From the NCBI GenBank assembly GCA_031002005.1, contig JARYHS010013630.1, positions 33,009,504 through 33,073,503 of the forward strand: a DNA stretch of 64,000 bases, in the 5' to 3' direction. Source of the DNA: Vandiemenella viatica. Lineage: Eukaryota > Arthropoda > Insecta > Orthoptera > Morabidae. The translations under genes were made by a program, and so were the position numbers. The notes beneath the pieces were generated by a model, which was given only the letters and a program-made list of their open reading frames with translations, was not told the DNA's origin and did no database searches. Shown here in pieces: positions 42,496 to 54,900 of this stretch (position 1 is its first letter; each line of letters starts with the position of its first letter).

Positions 42496-42517
42496 AAAAA
42501 AAAAACTCACTACTGTT
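42223..42517 (+). repeat. SINE, second family, with 14-bp target duplication
   Basis: The element runs 42237-42503. It has a tRNA-like head (CCTCGGTAGCGTAGGG, then CCGGTTCGAATCCGGCCG), a body with GTCCTGTCCGTCCTGTGG, and a long A tail. The flanks AACTCACTGCTGTT (42223-42236) and AACTCACTACTGTT (42504-42517) differ at one base, as a target duplication should. A second copy lies at 57377-57590. Confidence 0.85.
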
Positions 42518-43350
42518 AGTTTTAAGGCACCGTGCTCTGACGCTTCATTCGAGTCTCATTTTTAATTAATTAATTTTCCTGAGTGCATAATTTCATTCTA
42601 TTTCAGATAGATTTATCTGAATATTGTGCTTGAATTATTGGTAGTTTCTTCTACGAGGATTCAATATGTGTTTGTTAGGAATAAAGTGACGTGATATAGA
42701 TATAAATTACAATGGAGTAGCGCATCATAGAAGTATGGCTATCAACTTGACTATAATTTGTTTTACCAACAATTTTTCGCACCACACATATATACTGTTG
42801 GTTGCTTCGGACTATTCAACTGATTAATTTGATGGTTTGGATAAAACTTAATTATTCAGTCCATAATATTTTAATATTTTTCTTGTCCAGAGTATTTTTA
42901 TTGGATGACTCAGTTCTGGAATTCCCTCCCTCTTTCGCATGGGTACGCTACACTTTGCAAGGAGTTAATCGAAAGAATCTATCAATATCAATGATTGTGC
43001 ACGAATGTTCAGCATCGATTGTATAACAAAAAGTATTAAATAATTAATTTGCGCTGATCCCACCTCGGAGTGAGATTTCAACTTACTGCCTAATAATCTA
43101 GCTAAACACGTAACATCCATGAATTACTTCAAAACTGGTATGCAAGCTATGCGTAAGCGGAGTGGCAGCCATTGTGTGTGTGAAGATGAATCATACCTCT
43201 AATGAACATATACAGCTGTATCTCAATGTCTAACTATTATATTTTGCTCAGAGTCTGCATCTTTGAATTAATGAAGTTCGATATAGTTCCGGGCTGCCTG
43301 ATAATCTTACTACAGTGCCAGTGACGCTATGGTGCAAAAATCTAAATATC
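42518..43350. other. Unassigned AT-rich sequence
   Basis: No gene or mobile element was recognised. Confidence 0.35.
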
Positions 43351-43618
43351 CTATTCCAAATACCGAGCGTGGTGGGTGAACGGTTAACGTTCTGGCCTCC
43401 CATTCGGGAGGACGCCGGTTCGCATCCCCGTCCGGACAACCAGATTTGGGTTTTACCATGGTTTCCCCAAATCACTCCAGGCGAATACCGAGATGCTTCC
43501 TTCAAAAAGACCATGGCTGAATTCTTTCACATTCCTTGCCCCAGTACCATCTCGCCTCTAATGACCTCGCTGTCGACGAGGCGTAAAGCCCAAGCAAAAA
43601 AAAAAAACTATTCCAAAT
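43351..43618 (+). repeat. SINE, main family, complete with target duplication
   Basis: The element runs 43362-43607, from ACCGAGCGTGGTGGGTGAAC through the B box (CCGGTTCGCATCC), the body (GGTTTCCCCAAATCACTCC) and ATGACCTCGCTG to an A tail. It is flanked by perfect CTATTCCAAAT repeats at 43351-43361 and 43608-43618. It serves as the reference copy for the family in this window. Confidence 0.9.
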
Positions 43619-44138
43619 GATCTGTGTACATTTCATATATGCACACATAATTAAGCTTGTAATTTTAATTGTAATTACTGATTTTTAACGACTAATTACA
43701 TAGCCTTCATTAAGCTTATGACATGAAGATTTTATAGCTAAATTATGTATGATAGTAAAAAGAAAAGTATTGGAATTGTACACATACGTGTTTCACATTT
43801 TAGTAATCAGTGTGTGTCAGAATGTGTATCAGGTGGTTGTTTGATACACAACCAGATGCCAATAAATAAATTAAAATAAACATAGTGCTGTCATCAAACG
43901 ATTCATCTTTTATTTGATAAACAACCTTTCATTAGTTAAAGTTAAACTTTAGAGGTGACCGATGTTACATACCTGTAAGAATCTGATAGAAAATTTTCAA
44001 AGTATACTTTTTTTTATTAACTAAGTAGTTATATTTTGCCATCCTAATAAAGCCAATAAAAAACATAAAAGCAGAATTAAAACTCAGGTAGTCCCTTTAT
44101 CTGAAAATTGGTATCTCCTGAATGCCGACTGCAAGTCC

Positions 44139-44202
<64 letters not shown>

Positions 44203-45800
44203 AGAATTGAAGCCAAATTCTTTCGTTTACGGAAAATATTCAATGTAGAGCTATATGAGGTTGCAGTATGAAGTGAAAACTAATTTTAAATTGCTCCTGC
44301 TCCTGGTGTGGCGCTGTGATTATATCAAACAATAAAAACACTAAAATCAGTTAAATAATGTGAGGCATTGAAGTAGAAATAGTGCCGCACACTCTTCTTC
44401 GTTCGTGAAGTTAATAAAGGAAAGGTAATAAAGTCAAGGAAATATGTGCCACCATTATCGCTCGCACTGTTAGAGAGGAAAGAACAGGAGGGGTTACGAG
44501 CTTTCCAAAGTGTGTGTGTCCGGATAGAAGTCGCTCCCTTCCGGTGAAAACATTGAAGTTCCTACTAATTTTATACAAACATATCGGTTTAACTGAATAC
44601 AATTTCATTCGTTTATATAACACCTTTTGTTATAACTGTTAGTTTTTCAACGTCAAATACAATATGGCATTGACTTTTAACCATGGGTGTAGGATGAGTG
44701 AATACTACACTGTCGATGATGATACAAGCTTGGCGTCTTCGGAAGAGTAGGCCTGAATAGGCTGGCACAGGGTTTCACCCTCTCCCACTTTGCATCTTTC
44801 ATTTATTTACAATTCAAACAACAAATACTTAATAGTCAACCACGCAAAAAATAAACTCGCACATACACTGGGTAAGGCAAAGGGATATCACTGCCTTAGA
44901 TGAGTAGCTTCCTGCAGGACAGTCATGAAGCCTGCGTCACCAGGCAAAGATGATAATCATCATACTGTGGAAAATAGTTAGCAATAACGTCCATTAGCAA
45001 CATAAGATTCATAACGCTACGAAATTCTAGGCGATCGCTATCTATTACGCATATTATTGTTTATTAAACAGGGGGAGTATTGAATGGCAACTAGAGAAGA
45101 ATAGTGAATTATATGGCCAACTACGTGTATTGTCAGGAATCTTTCATATGTGTTGTACGCGTTATGAGGTTATGTGCATTATATGCGTATTGTAACAATA
45201 AATATTAAGTTGTTAATTTTGTGAATGGGCTCCATATTTTCCAGAGGTTCTACAGACCACTTCATTCTTAGGATATAACTCTGATCTCTTACGTTTTGGA
45301 TACTAATTAAAAAAAAAAAAAAACAGGAGAATATTGTTTTCTTCGCATAGTGAACCAAAAATGCTAATACTGAAAAATCCAGGAAGGAGAATAAATATTG
45401 AATTCCATAAGTGTGAAGTGTGTTTCTGTTTCAGATTTATTGATGAACTGTAATTATCTACTGTGGTCAGCCATAACAGGACAGCTATAAATAAATAACA
45501 GCCACAGCCTGCTATTTCAGAGCAGTTTTTACGATACTTTGTTTAGATATGAACTACATGAAATTATTTTGGACTCAAATTTCCGCTATTATACATTGTT
45601 AATATGTGCTAAGCTGATTTGTTAAACTTCTGGTGGTTGATTGTTCTTCTTTTCGTGTCGACGACAGCTTCAAATACAAAGTAGTTTTTTCGCCATGATA
45701 TGGCTTTGACACTGGCTGACTGGGTTGTGGACGTGACAACTAATGTGCTACTGTTTCGATCTCACGAGAAGAACATGATGTATCTGGTTACTCTCGCAGG
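43619..45800. other. Unassigned sequence with a 60-base A run
   Basis: An uninterrupted A tract of about 60 bases lies at 44140-44199, without a recognisable element body upstream. A shorter A run is at 45308-45321. No gene is supported. Confidence 0.4.
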
Positions 45801-45970
45801 AAGCTGCGTAAACTGGTGAGAGCGTGAGATTGGAAAGCATTACATATAATTACAGTGTACAAATTATTTGTTGGTAACTGAGTGACAGCGGGTACAAAAA
45901 TCGACCCTTGGAGATTTTTTTTGACTCAGCAGCAGCTACTTCTGTCGTTTTTACTGTGTTGTTCCAGTGA

Positions 45971-48900
45971 TCACGTGGCAGGTATCCCCAGCAGCGCCTG
46001 CAGCAGCGGGCTGAAGACGCTCGCCTCCATGCGCGACGCCGTCCGCTCTGACGTCGTGGAGGTACTGCTCAGACTCCGGAGGTACTTGCCGCACCAGCCG
46101 TGAGCGACAAACACGAACTCTGCAACACAAAAATGTAGAATCAATGTATCGCGCGAATGATTCCTCATGACTCCTTAGTGAGAGAAAACCAAAACAGAAC
46201 AGCACTGCTTATAGCAGAACCCAAATATACCCATCATTTGTCTTAACAATAATAGTATAACGTGATGAGACGTCAGATAAGAGAGTATGTGAATGAAATT
46301 AGAGAAGCAGAGGATCCAGACAGCGACTTCCACCAACGTTTCACATGTGACAGCGTGGCTACCTCACTCAATAAGTTTGTTGAGGCTTAGAGTGGTGTTT
46401 GGGTCACTTTCTTATTTTGGTAAGTTTTATTACTGCTTTAGTTGTGAGATTCTTATTCATTGCTTCCTTTACTTTGAGAAAGTATGTAACCAGTATGTCA
46501 GTTAAATACCTCGAGGGTGAATGAATGTTATGTCTAGTAATTACTTATTGTGTTAGTATTAGTATTGTATTGGTAAATTTAGAATCAGTAGCTCACTAGC
46601 TCAGCGTAAGTGTGTACGTAATCTTTCATGTAGTTGTTACCAATGTAAGAAGTTGGCTGGCATGCGAAATTAGAGCGAGATTGCTTGGCTCTGTAGCCGC
46701 CAGGTGACAATAGAGTGTTGACTTTTACGCTGCGGTTAGAAAACACTAACTGGCAAATTGAATGCATGTAACATTATATATGTTCAGAAGTTGGTCAAAC
46801 AATTCATGAGTTATTGTAAACGACGAAGGTATTTAAATGGCAAAGCAAACTAAGTAATTAAAAGCAAATATAGCAAAGAATATATTACAGGCCAGCCCAG
46901 TTACTCTGCAAATAAATATCTGATTATTCAAAAGTCACTCACTTTTTTGAGGTGAATCAGTGTATTTTTGTTTTGCAGTCTAAGTCAAAAAGAATCTTAA
47001 TTAAGGTATTTCTTGCTGTGCAGAGAATATTTGTTTACAGGCTCAGTAAACAATATTCTGCGTCTGGGTAGAACTATCTTTCGTCATTTTGGTATTAAAA
47101 AAAGTATAATGGGTTCACATATTCAGCCCAATAATATCATTTAAATATCTTATAAGGAGCACATCTTCTGTCTAGGTATTTCAATATTAATATCGTCATT
47201 AAAAATTTGAGTTTGCATAATTTAAGTAAACGTTTTCCAGTAGTACATTCCTGTAGCCCAACTGTCAGTAAACTAATATTATTTTTTCGTAAACTCCAGC
47301 TATGTATCTTTCGAAAAACTTAATCAGATTGTATGTCCTCCCTTTTAAACAGTTAATTCTTGAAGCAATTTCTTTTATTTATTTTTTTCAGTTACTTGTG
47401 AAATATATTCTGCACTTTCTGTTAAAATCTAGTGCCTCTCATTTTGTTTTACGATTCTTTCTGATGTTTAGATACGGAGAAAGTAAGTGTACCTCGTCAA
47501 ACTCCAAGAGAAGCCAAGAATCACTGGCGACGTGTATTACTTTACACCTAACAGTGAGCGCTCGTAAATTCGACAAGGCATCGTCTTGATAACATATAAT
47601 CCGTCCTAATTTAATTTAATTTCAATGGAGCAAAGGCTCCGGTGGCAATTTCCCTACACCTCCATCTTCCCCTATTCTGCACCCACGTACATTTGCCCTC
47701 TACAAATTTTATCTTTAAATTCTTTCAACGTTTTCGGTAAATTATTCATCATTTCTCTTGGTAACACATTCCAATCCCTGACACCCTTACCTATAAAAGA
47801 GAATCTTCCCACACCCTTGTGCCTGAAATCGAGTGCCAGCTTGTGGTCATGGTCATCTTTTCCCTTCCATGCACTACTTTCCATACCTATTTCAATATCT
47901 TTCCATGCCTCATCGCCAGTATATGCCCTGTACACTGCCATGACCCTCCTCATCCTCCTCCTATCTTGCAATGAATCCCATTCCAGCTCCTTTATCATAT
48001 CCGTCACTGATTGCATTCTGCGATAATTTCCAGAAACAAATCTAGCAGCCCTTTTTTGCACCCTTTCCAAATCCTGTATTTGATACGTAAAATGAGGGTC
48101 CCATACTACACTACCATATTCGAGCAATGGTCTCACCAAAGTTTTGTAACCCAATTCCTTCTCTCGTACATCCCCTCATCACTCTCTCCAAAAAGTGCAG
48201 AATTTTGAAACCTTTTCCTGCCACCTGTCCAATGTGTCCCGCCCAGTTAAGCTTGTTATCAAATGTAATGCCAAGATATTTACATTTCAAGTCTTCAACA
48301 AGCAATTCTTTCCCCACCTTATATTCAAAATTAACCTTTTGTTTCTTATTTGTGTATCTAATAAGCTGACTCTTCTTTGAATTTTTCTTCATCCCATGTT
48401 TACCAACCCAACTAGATATCCTGTCAAGATCACCCTGCAACTGTTTACAATCCTCTTTCGTTTTGATTCTTTTCTATAGCATTATTTCATCTGCAAACAA
48501 TCTGATTTCAGATAGTAAACAATCAACAAAATTATTCATTAAAATAATGAATAGCAATGGCCCCAATACGCTACCCTGTGGCACTCCCATTTTTACTTCC
48601 ACTTCCTTTGATACTACAATTCCTACACTAACATTCTGTTTTCTACCTTTTAAAAATTCTTCTACCCAGCAAATCACTTTCTCATCCACTCCAATGGTTT
48701 TTACCTTATTTACTACCATTTTATGACTCACTCTGTCAAACGCCTTTGACAGATCTAGTGCTACACTATCAATCTGGCCTCCCTTGTAAATTTCGTCTGA
48801 AATATCTTGCATATATCCCACCAAATGAGATTCGCATGAATATCCTTGCCTGAAACCATGTTGCCTGCTTGAAAATCACTTACGTTCCTCACATATATTT

Positions 48901-51900
48901 CTGATGTGGTTGCATTGCAATCTTTCCATTAATTTACCTACCACTGATGTCAAATTGATTGGCCTGTAATTCTCAACTCTATTTCTCACCCCTCCTTTAT
49001 GTACTGGTATTACTATTGCACTTTTCCAGTCCTGTGGTAAGCAGCAAGTATCCAGACTCAATTTAAATAATATTTCAAGGTAAGGTACAATGTCACATCC
49101 GGCTATCTTTAAGATATCTGTAGTAATATTATCTTCACCAGCCCCTTTATTTTTTATTTTTTTCAGCTTTCTTATTTCCTTCATGATTTCCTCAGGATGA
49201 ATTTCAAATGTTTTACTATCTTCATTTCTAATTTTATTTTAAGATCGTTCTCCCGTTTCTGATTCATTGTCCCTAACGCTTTCACTGAACCAGTTATATA
49301 AAATCTCTGCCTTTTTCAAATCGTCAGTAACTTCTTCTCCATCCTTATCTATAAGTGTCTCTACACCCTCCCTTCCTCTCAGTTTCCTGATTTAGCCATA
49401 GAAATTTCTAGCTGCATCAGTCAATGGTCCTCCTGCACTGACAATACTCTTCATAAACCCATCTTTAGCCACCTTATTTGCTGTTATTTTTTTTTTTTTT
49501 TTTTTGTAACAGTTTAACGTCCCTTTTTAACAACGTGGTCTTTAGAGACGGGAAAGGATGGGGGCAAGGAATGGGAAGGAATTCGGCCATGGCCTTTTGA
49601 AGGAAGCATCCCGGCATTCGCCTGGAGTGATTTGGGGAAACCATGGAAAACCCAAATCTGGATGCCCGGACGGGGATTCGAACCGCCGTCCTCCCGAATG
49701 CGAGGGCAGAACGCTATCCGTTACACCACCACGCTCGGTTTGCTGTTATTAAGTCCTTGTTTAGTTGTTTTAAATATTCCCTACTACACTGCTGTCTCTT
49801 AACTATGTTATGATCTCTTCTTACCAACCACCGAGCGTGGTGGTGTAACGGCTAGCGTTCTGGCTTCGAATTCTGGAGGGCGGCGGTTCGAATCCCCGTC
49901 CGAGCATCCAGATTTGGGTTTTCTGTGGTTTCCCAAATCACTTCAGGCAAATGCCGGGATGCTTCCTTCAAAAGGCCAAGGCCGAAGTCCTTCCCTTTCC
50001 TTGCCCCCGATCCTTTCCCGTCTCAAAAGACCTCGCTGTTTGAGAGACGTTAAGCAGATTAAAAAAAACAATGTTACCAACCGCTTTAACCTACTCACTT
50101 TCCTATTATAATACATAGGTTCTCTACTTCTCTTTATTTTTTGCCTTGGAATAAATTTCTCTTCCCCCTTTCTTATTATCTCCTTGAACTCTTCCCACCT
50201 TGACTCTGCTGTACTTGTGCCTTCCTTCCATTTGCTGAAACGTTCTTTGAAATATCTCTTTAATTTTGAAACCTGTGTCTTTTTATAATTGTACCTATTT
50301 CCCCCTTCAATTTTGGCTACTGGTTTACTGAATCCTCTAATATCCATCAGAACTGCTTCATGATCACTTATTCCTTTAGTTACTTGATACCCCACAAGGG
50401 TTTCATCGGGCTTAATTAGAAATATATCCAAACTATTTTTTCCCTTAGTTTTTTGCTCAACCACTTGTGTAAATCTTCCTTCCCTTATTAAGATATTTGC
50501 AAATCTTTATTCCGTTATGTTATTTATCTTATTTCCTTCCCAGTTTACACCTGGTAAATTTAAATCCCCACCAATGTTGATCATTCTATTCTCACCGCTG
50601 ATATCTGAGTATGAATTTAATTTCTCCCCAAGAGCCTCATCTTCTTCTGTCATTGTTCCACTGCTGTAAACAGCCAACACTCTAATTTTTTCTTTTTTAT
50701 TACCCCAGAAATCTACCCCAAATAACACATGGTCTTGATCTATGAACACCAGTGAACTGTGGTAGTTTTTGCTAACTAGTATGAAAACTCATCCACCAAT
50801 TGCTCCTCTATCTCTGCGGTACACTCTGTAACCATCAGGAAAAACCTCACTGTCTAGTACTTCTTCTTTTAACCAACTCCAATTATTACTTGTGGTTCGT
50901 GTATCTCTATTAAGTTTGCAAATTCGATTACTTTGTTCGTTATACTTCTACAGTTTACCATTAACACCCCTACTACTGGCTTTACATTTTGAGAATTTAT
51001 CTCCTCTTTCCCAGTTTTTTCCCAGTCAGTTATTGTACTTCCTTCTTCTCCCGTAATAGATAATAGGGAATATGCATGAAAGTCAAATATATGTCTAGTG
51101 TTTTTATTTGGAAGCTTTATTACTGTAGAATTGCCGCTAAAACGTTTTTTCCTATTTATTACATTTTTATTTATTGATTTTAATTAATCAAAATCTAAGG
51201 AAATGTAACTTCGCGTTTTTTGTCGAATCGAATCTTGACATAAAAGTACACTTTCATATTGTAAACGAAGGCCGTAGTTACTGGGCGTTTTTATAATTTT
51301 ATGATAAGTTTTGTGGTGATTTATCAGCGTAATTGGTGAAATATTGCATTCTTGCGAGAATACTCATACAATAAAAAGGGAATGGAAGCAATTTTGTAAT
51401 GTAATCTCCCAAAAAAGGTTGTTTTCATGATGAAAATGTGTTTGGCATCAAATCCAGATTTGCTATCGCTGACGTCGGAGAAGTGAAAGCTGCGAAGTAA
51501 TTAAGTGATAGATATTGTAATTAATAATTTTCTTTCCCTTTTAGAGCAATAGCTTCGTATTAGATACATCTAATGTGAATCAAGGGACACACCGGAGTAA
51601 CCAAAAATGAAATATAGGTCTAGCTCTAGTAGATTAGCAGAGTTTGTGATAAAGTTTAAATGCACCCCGGACAAGAGTGATAACTGTAATTTTTGTTACA
51701 GATAAGACACAAGGAATTACATTGCACGTTGTTTATAACAATTTTACTAATTAATCAATTCCAAAGAAATGACTTGCTAGAACATACCGTTAGTCCGTTA
51801 TTTTTGAAGAGCTTTGAAGCTAGTAAGCAGAAAAAAAATTTTTCCAGCAGATCGTTGATTCGAAATGACGTCCTCTCGGGTATACCGCCGGATTCTGTTT

Positions 51901-54900
51901 TCTCAACACAATCCGAAGGTACACACGTGAGGACTACATTCTTATATAATTTTTTCATGTTTTGTTAATTAGTATATGGTTTTGGTGTTTTTTCAATTGA
52001 AATAGGTATTAGTTCTTACTTTATTTCATTTTCGTCTTTTCTGTACTTGTATGTCGTCAAGAAGTATTTTAAACGTAATAAATAACATCCAGAAGATCGA
52101 TTTTTTCTTCTTTCTACGACCGATATGTTTAATTCCTGGAAGTGGTTGGGCGTAAATGGTTGAAAATAAAATAATGAACGTGACGAAAACAGATTCGCCT
52201 CCTAACCAAATTTCAATGGCTATTGGCGAGGCATATTAGTAAGTCATTGGCCGAAATTACGTTACTTGTATCTGTTAGAAGGAACGATATTTGTTTTAAA
52301 ATGAAAAACATTCATGCTCAACAATTTCTGCAGAAAAAAATAAATAGAAATATCTGATACTGTGGGGATTTAAACCCGGTTTGGAAAATTAAGGAACGGA
52401 CGGACACCTTACCACCTACATCACGCTGACTGTGGGTAATATATGCCAAATTTTGTAATTAAAAAACATTTGTATTTTTTTATTTATTTTTTTGGTATGC
52501 GCATTTTAAAAAATGATGGTATTACAGACATGTCATTATCTGCCAGTTCAGTCATTAAATATGTGGCCTTTTAAAGTCAAGAGTTCAGGTAGACATGTAC
52601 CCATTAAATTATATCAGGAGATTGAAATTCGTTTTTTAGAATTTCAGATGATCTCCTTTGATTGCTTTAAAACGTTAGTAGTTGCTTTAGATTACGCTTG
52701 AATAAGAAATGATTTGAAAAAGATACCTATTAAACTTTTGTAAAGTAAGTTATGATTAGAGTTTGAATAGGTAACGAATTGTTATGGATTATAACAAATT
52801 TAACATAACGACATTAAATATTATATACTTACATTAAAATGATCTTCACGACAATATAAACAACTAGTTGAAGATTCTTTACGTCTTCTCATAACTACAG
52901 ACCACTTTTTTCTCACACTGGCATCTCACGGGACTTAAAAATACACTTTATCAGGTGGATTCCTTATCGTATTTTTGCCCATAGATACAATAGTTATAAA
53001 ATGATTTTCGACCTCCTTACATTTCGAAATTAGTTATAAAATATACAACTTTTGAGATACAAGGGTTGTTTCAAAAATAAGGTTCCCACATTTTTTTAGA
53101 CACAGGGAATTTTATTCGAAAAAAACGATTACACCATTGGAAACGTTGATCTTTAAGCTATTTGTCCACATAGTCCCCATTTTTTCTATGCATTTTTTCT
53201 GTCGAGTAATCCACTTTTGTATTCCCACCTCAAAGAAGTTCGCCGCCAACCCGTTGAGAAACTTGGAAATTACTTCTTGCAACTCCTCGTCCGTCTGGAA
53301 TCGTAGACCGCCTAGGTGCTCCTTCAATTTCGGAAGCTGTAAGAGGGGTGGTCAATGACATTCCAGCCAAATTTGTCGATTAACTCCTTCGTTTGTTGCG
53401 ACACATGTGGAGGGGCATTGTCGTGGTGCAGCCTTACACCTTTGCTGAGTTTTCCCCTACGTCGATTTTGGATTGCCCGTCTGAGCTTTTTCATAGTCTC
53501 GCAATAACCTGTGGAGTTTATGGTGGTCCCTCTAGGCATAAAATCAATGAGCAGTACACCACGCCGGTCCAAAAACACCGATGCCGTGATTTTTCCTGCT
53601 GACAGCTGCTGCTTAAACTTCTTTGGTGGTGGCGATCCGGTGTGTTTCCATTGGCGCGATTGTTGTTTTGTTTCAGGAGTAACGTAATGGCGCCACGATT
53701 CATCTCCCGTAACAATGGAATCAAGGAAGTCTTCGTTATTCTCGTCGCATTCACTGCAGAACTTCCGAGCACAGTCGACGCGCTGCTGTTTGTGGATTTC
53801 TGAAAGCATATGCGGCACCTAGCGCGTGCACACCTTATGGTAGCCTAGCTTTTCATTCAACATACTGTCAATTGAAGCTTCGGAAGCCTCAGGAATTTGA
53901 GCAGCCAGTTGCCGGATGGCGATTCGCCGATCTTCGAGCAGGATCTGCTCAACTTTCGCCACAACGTCGTCGGAGATCGACGGCCTCCCGCTTTGTTGTT
54001 CGTCGTGGATTACCGTACGGCCGTTGGCAAACTCCCTACGCCATTTGCGGACGTGTTGAATGCTTATACACGTTTTCCCATACACTTCACTCAATTTCTC
54101 ATGAATTTCTACAGGTGGTAACTTTCTTGCGTGCAAAAATCGGATGACCGCACGAATTTCACACCTAGCGGTGACGGCGATGACGGGCTCCATCGCTTAT
54201 GGCTGTCAGGCCGGAACTGACCGTTGCAGAGCCACGCTGGTTGTTGGCATCGGTGGTGGGGGATCCGGCGAACACGGTGGTGTGTCCAGATTTCGCATTG
54301 CACCATGCACGGTAAGGGTACAGAGTTGGGAACCTTACTTTTGAAACAACCCGTATAACACTTCACAATATACAATACGCCAATGTAGTCGTGTACAATG
54401 ACGTCACAGTGCAGCGCGCCAAACTGGTGGCATTTAAATCTTATGAGTTGGATTGCAGTTTTCAAATATTTGTTTAATGTTAAATTCTAATATTTTCGTC
54501 AAAATTATAACTTGGTAAGTAATTGATTTAAAATATTAAAATAATACATGCATATACCCTATTGGCATTTTGGCCCTGTTATCTATACAGACTGTACAAT
54601 GTGTTTGTGTTTCACATAATATGGTTCATACCATATTTTTGTGATTATTACTCTCCTTGTGGCAAGAACAACACAAGATGAACACAAAGCTAAATAAAAA
54701 CCACTCATACCCTAGACTGGATTCGAACTGGCGAAATTCTCTGTGCTAAAAGGCCTGGCGTCTAGAAGCGTTTTTCGGCTCTTTGATCATCCCATTAATG
54801 CAAATAAAGCTCTAAACGGACCCTTCCTCTTGAGGTACCTTTAATTCTTTTTCCTTATGACTTTACGCCTCGTTGACCTCGAGGTCTTTAGAGACGGAAA

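Larger units (their letters stand above)
47672..51000 (-). pseudogene. CR1-like ORF2: endonuclease and reverse transcriptase, broken
   Basis: In minus-strand order: the EEP endonuclease with IGGDLNLPGVNW (50507-50749) and then NSLDIFLIKPDE...GISDHEAVLMDI (49943-50464, SDH motif). Next comes the reverse transcriptase with ENYRPINLTSVVGKLMER (48876-49184), ALDLSKAFDRVSHKM, GVPQGSVLGPLLF and RLFADEIML (48474-48824). Last are YLGITFDNKLNWAGHI (48111-48440) and the C-terminal RVQKRAARFVSGNYRR block (47672-48154). The catalytic FADD reads FADE here. A stop in the endonuclease (GAIGG then TGA, near 50790), a stop soon after FADE and frameshifts between blocks show that the copy is dead. Motif order and PQGSVLGPLLF support the CR1/L2 group. 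Confidence 0.85.
47605..51080 (-). mobile_element. CR1-like LINE with nearly complete ORF2, carrying two SINEs
   Basis: The minus-strand copy runs from the endonuclease start near 51000 (VLMVNCRSITNKVIEFANL) to the 3' end near 47605, where an AATTA-type repeat forms the tail. Two SINEs interrupt it at 49489-49738 and 49830-50073. No ORF1 was recognised upstream. The 3' end matches the copies at 11.6 and 56.45 kb. The copy lies inside intron 2 of the Kazal-like gene, in the same orientation as that gene. Confidence 0.85.

Noticed and set aside
45951..46205. 84-codon minus-strand frame over Kazal exon 3
   Set aside because: It is in a different frame from the one that completes the Kazal-like domain after splicing.
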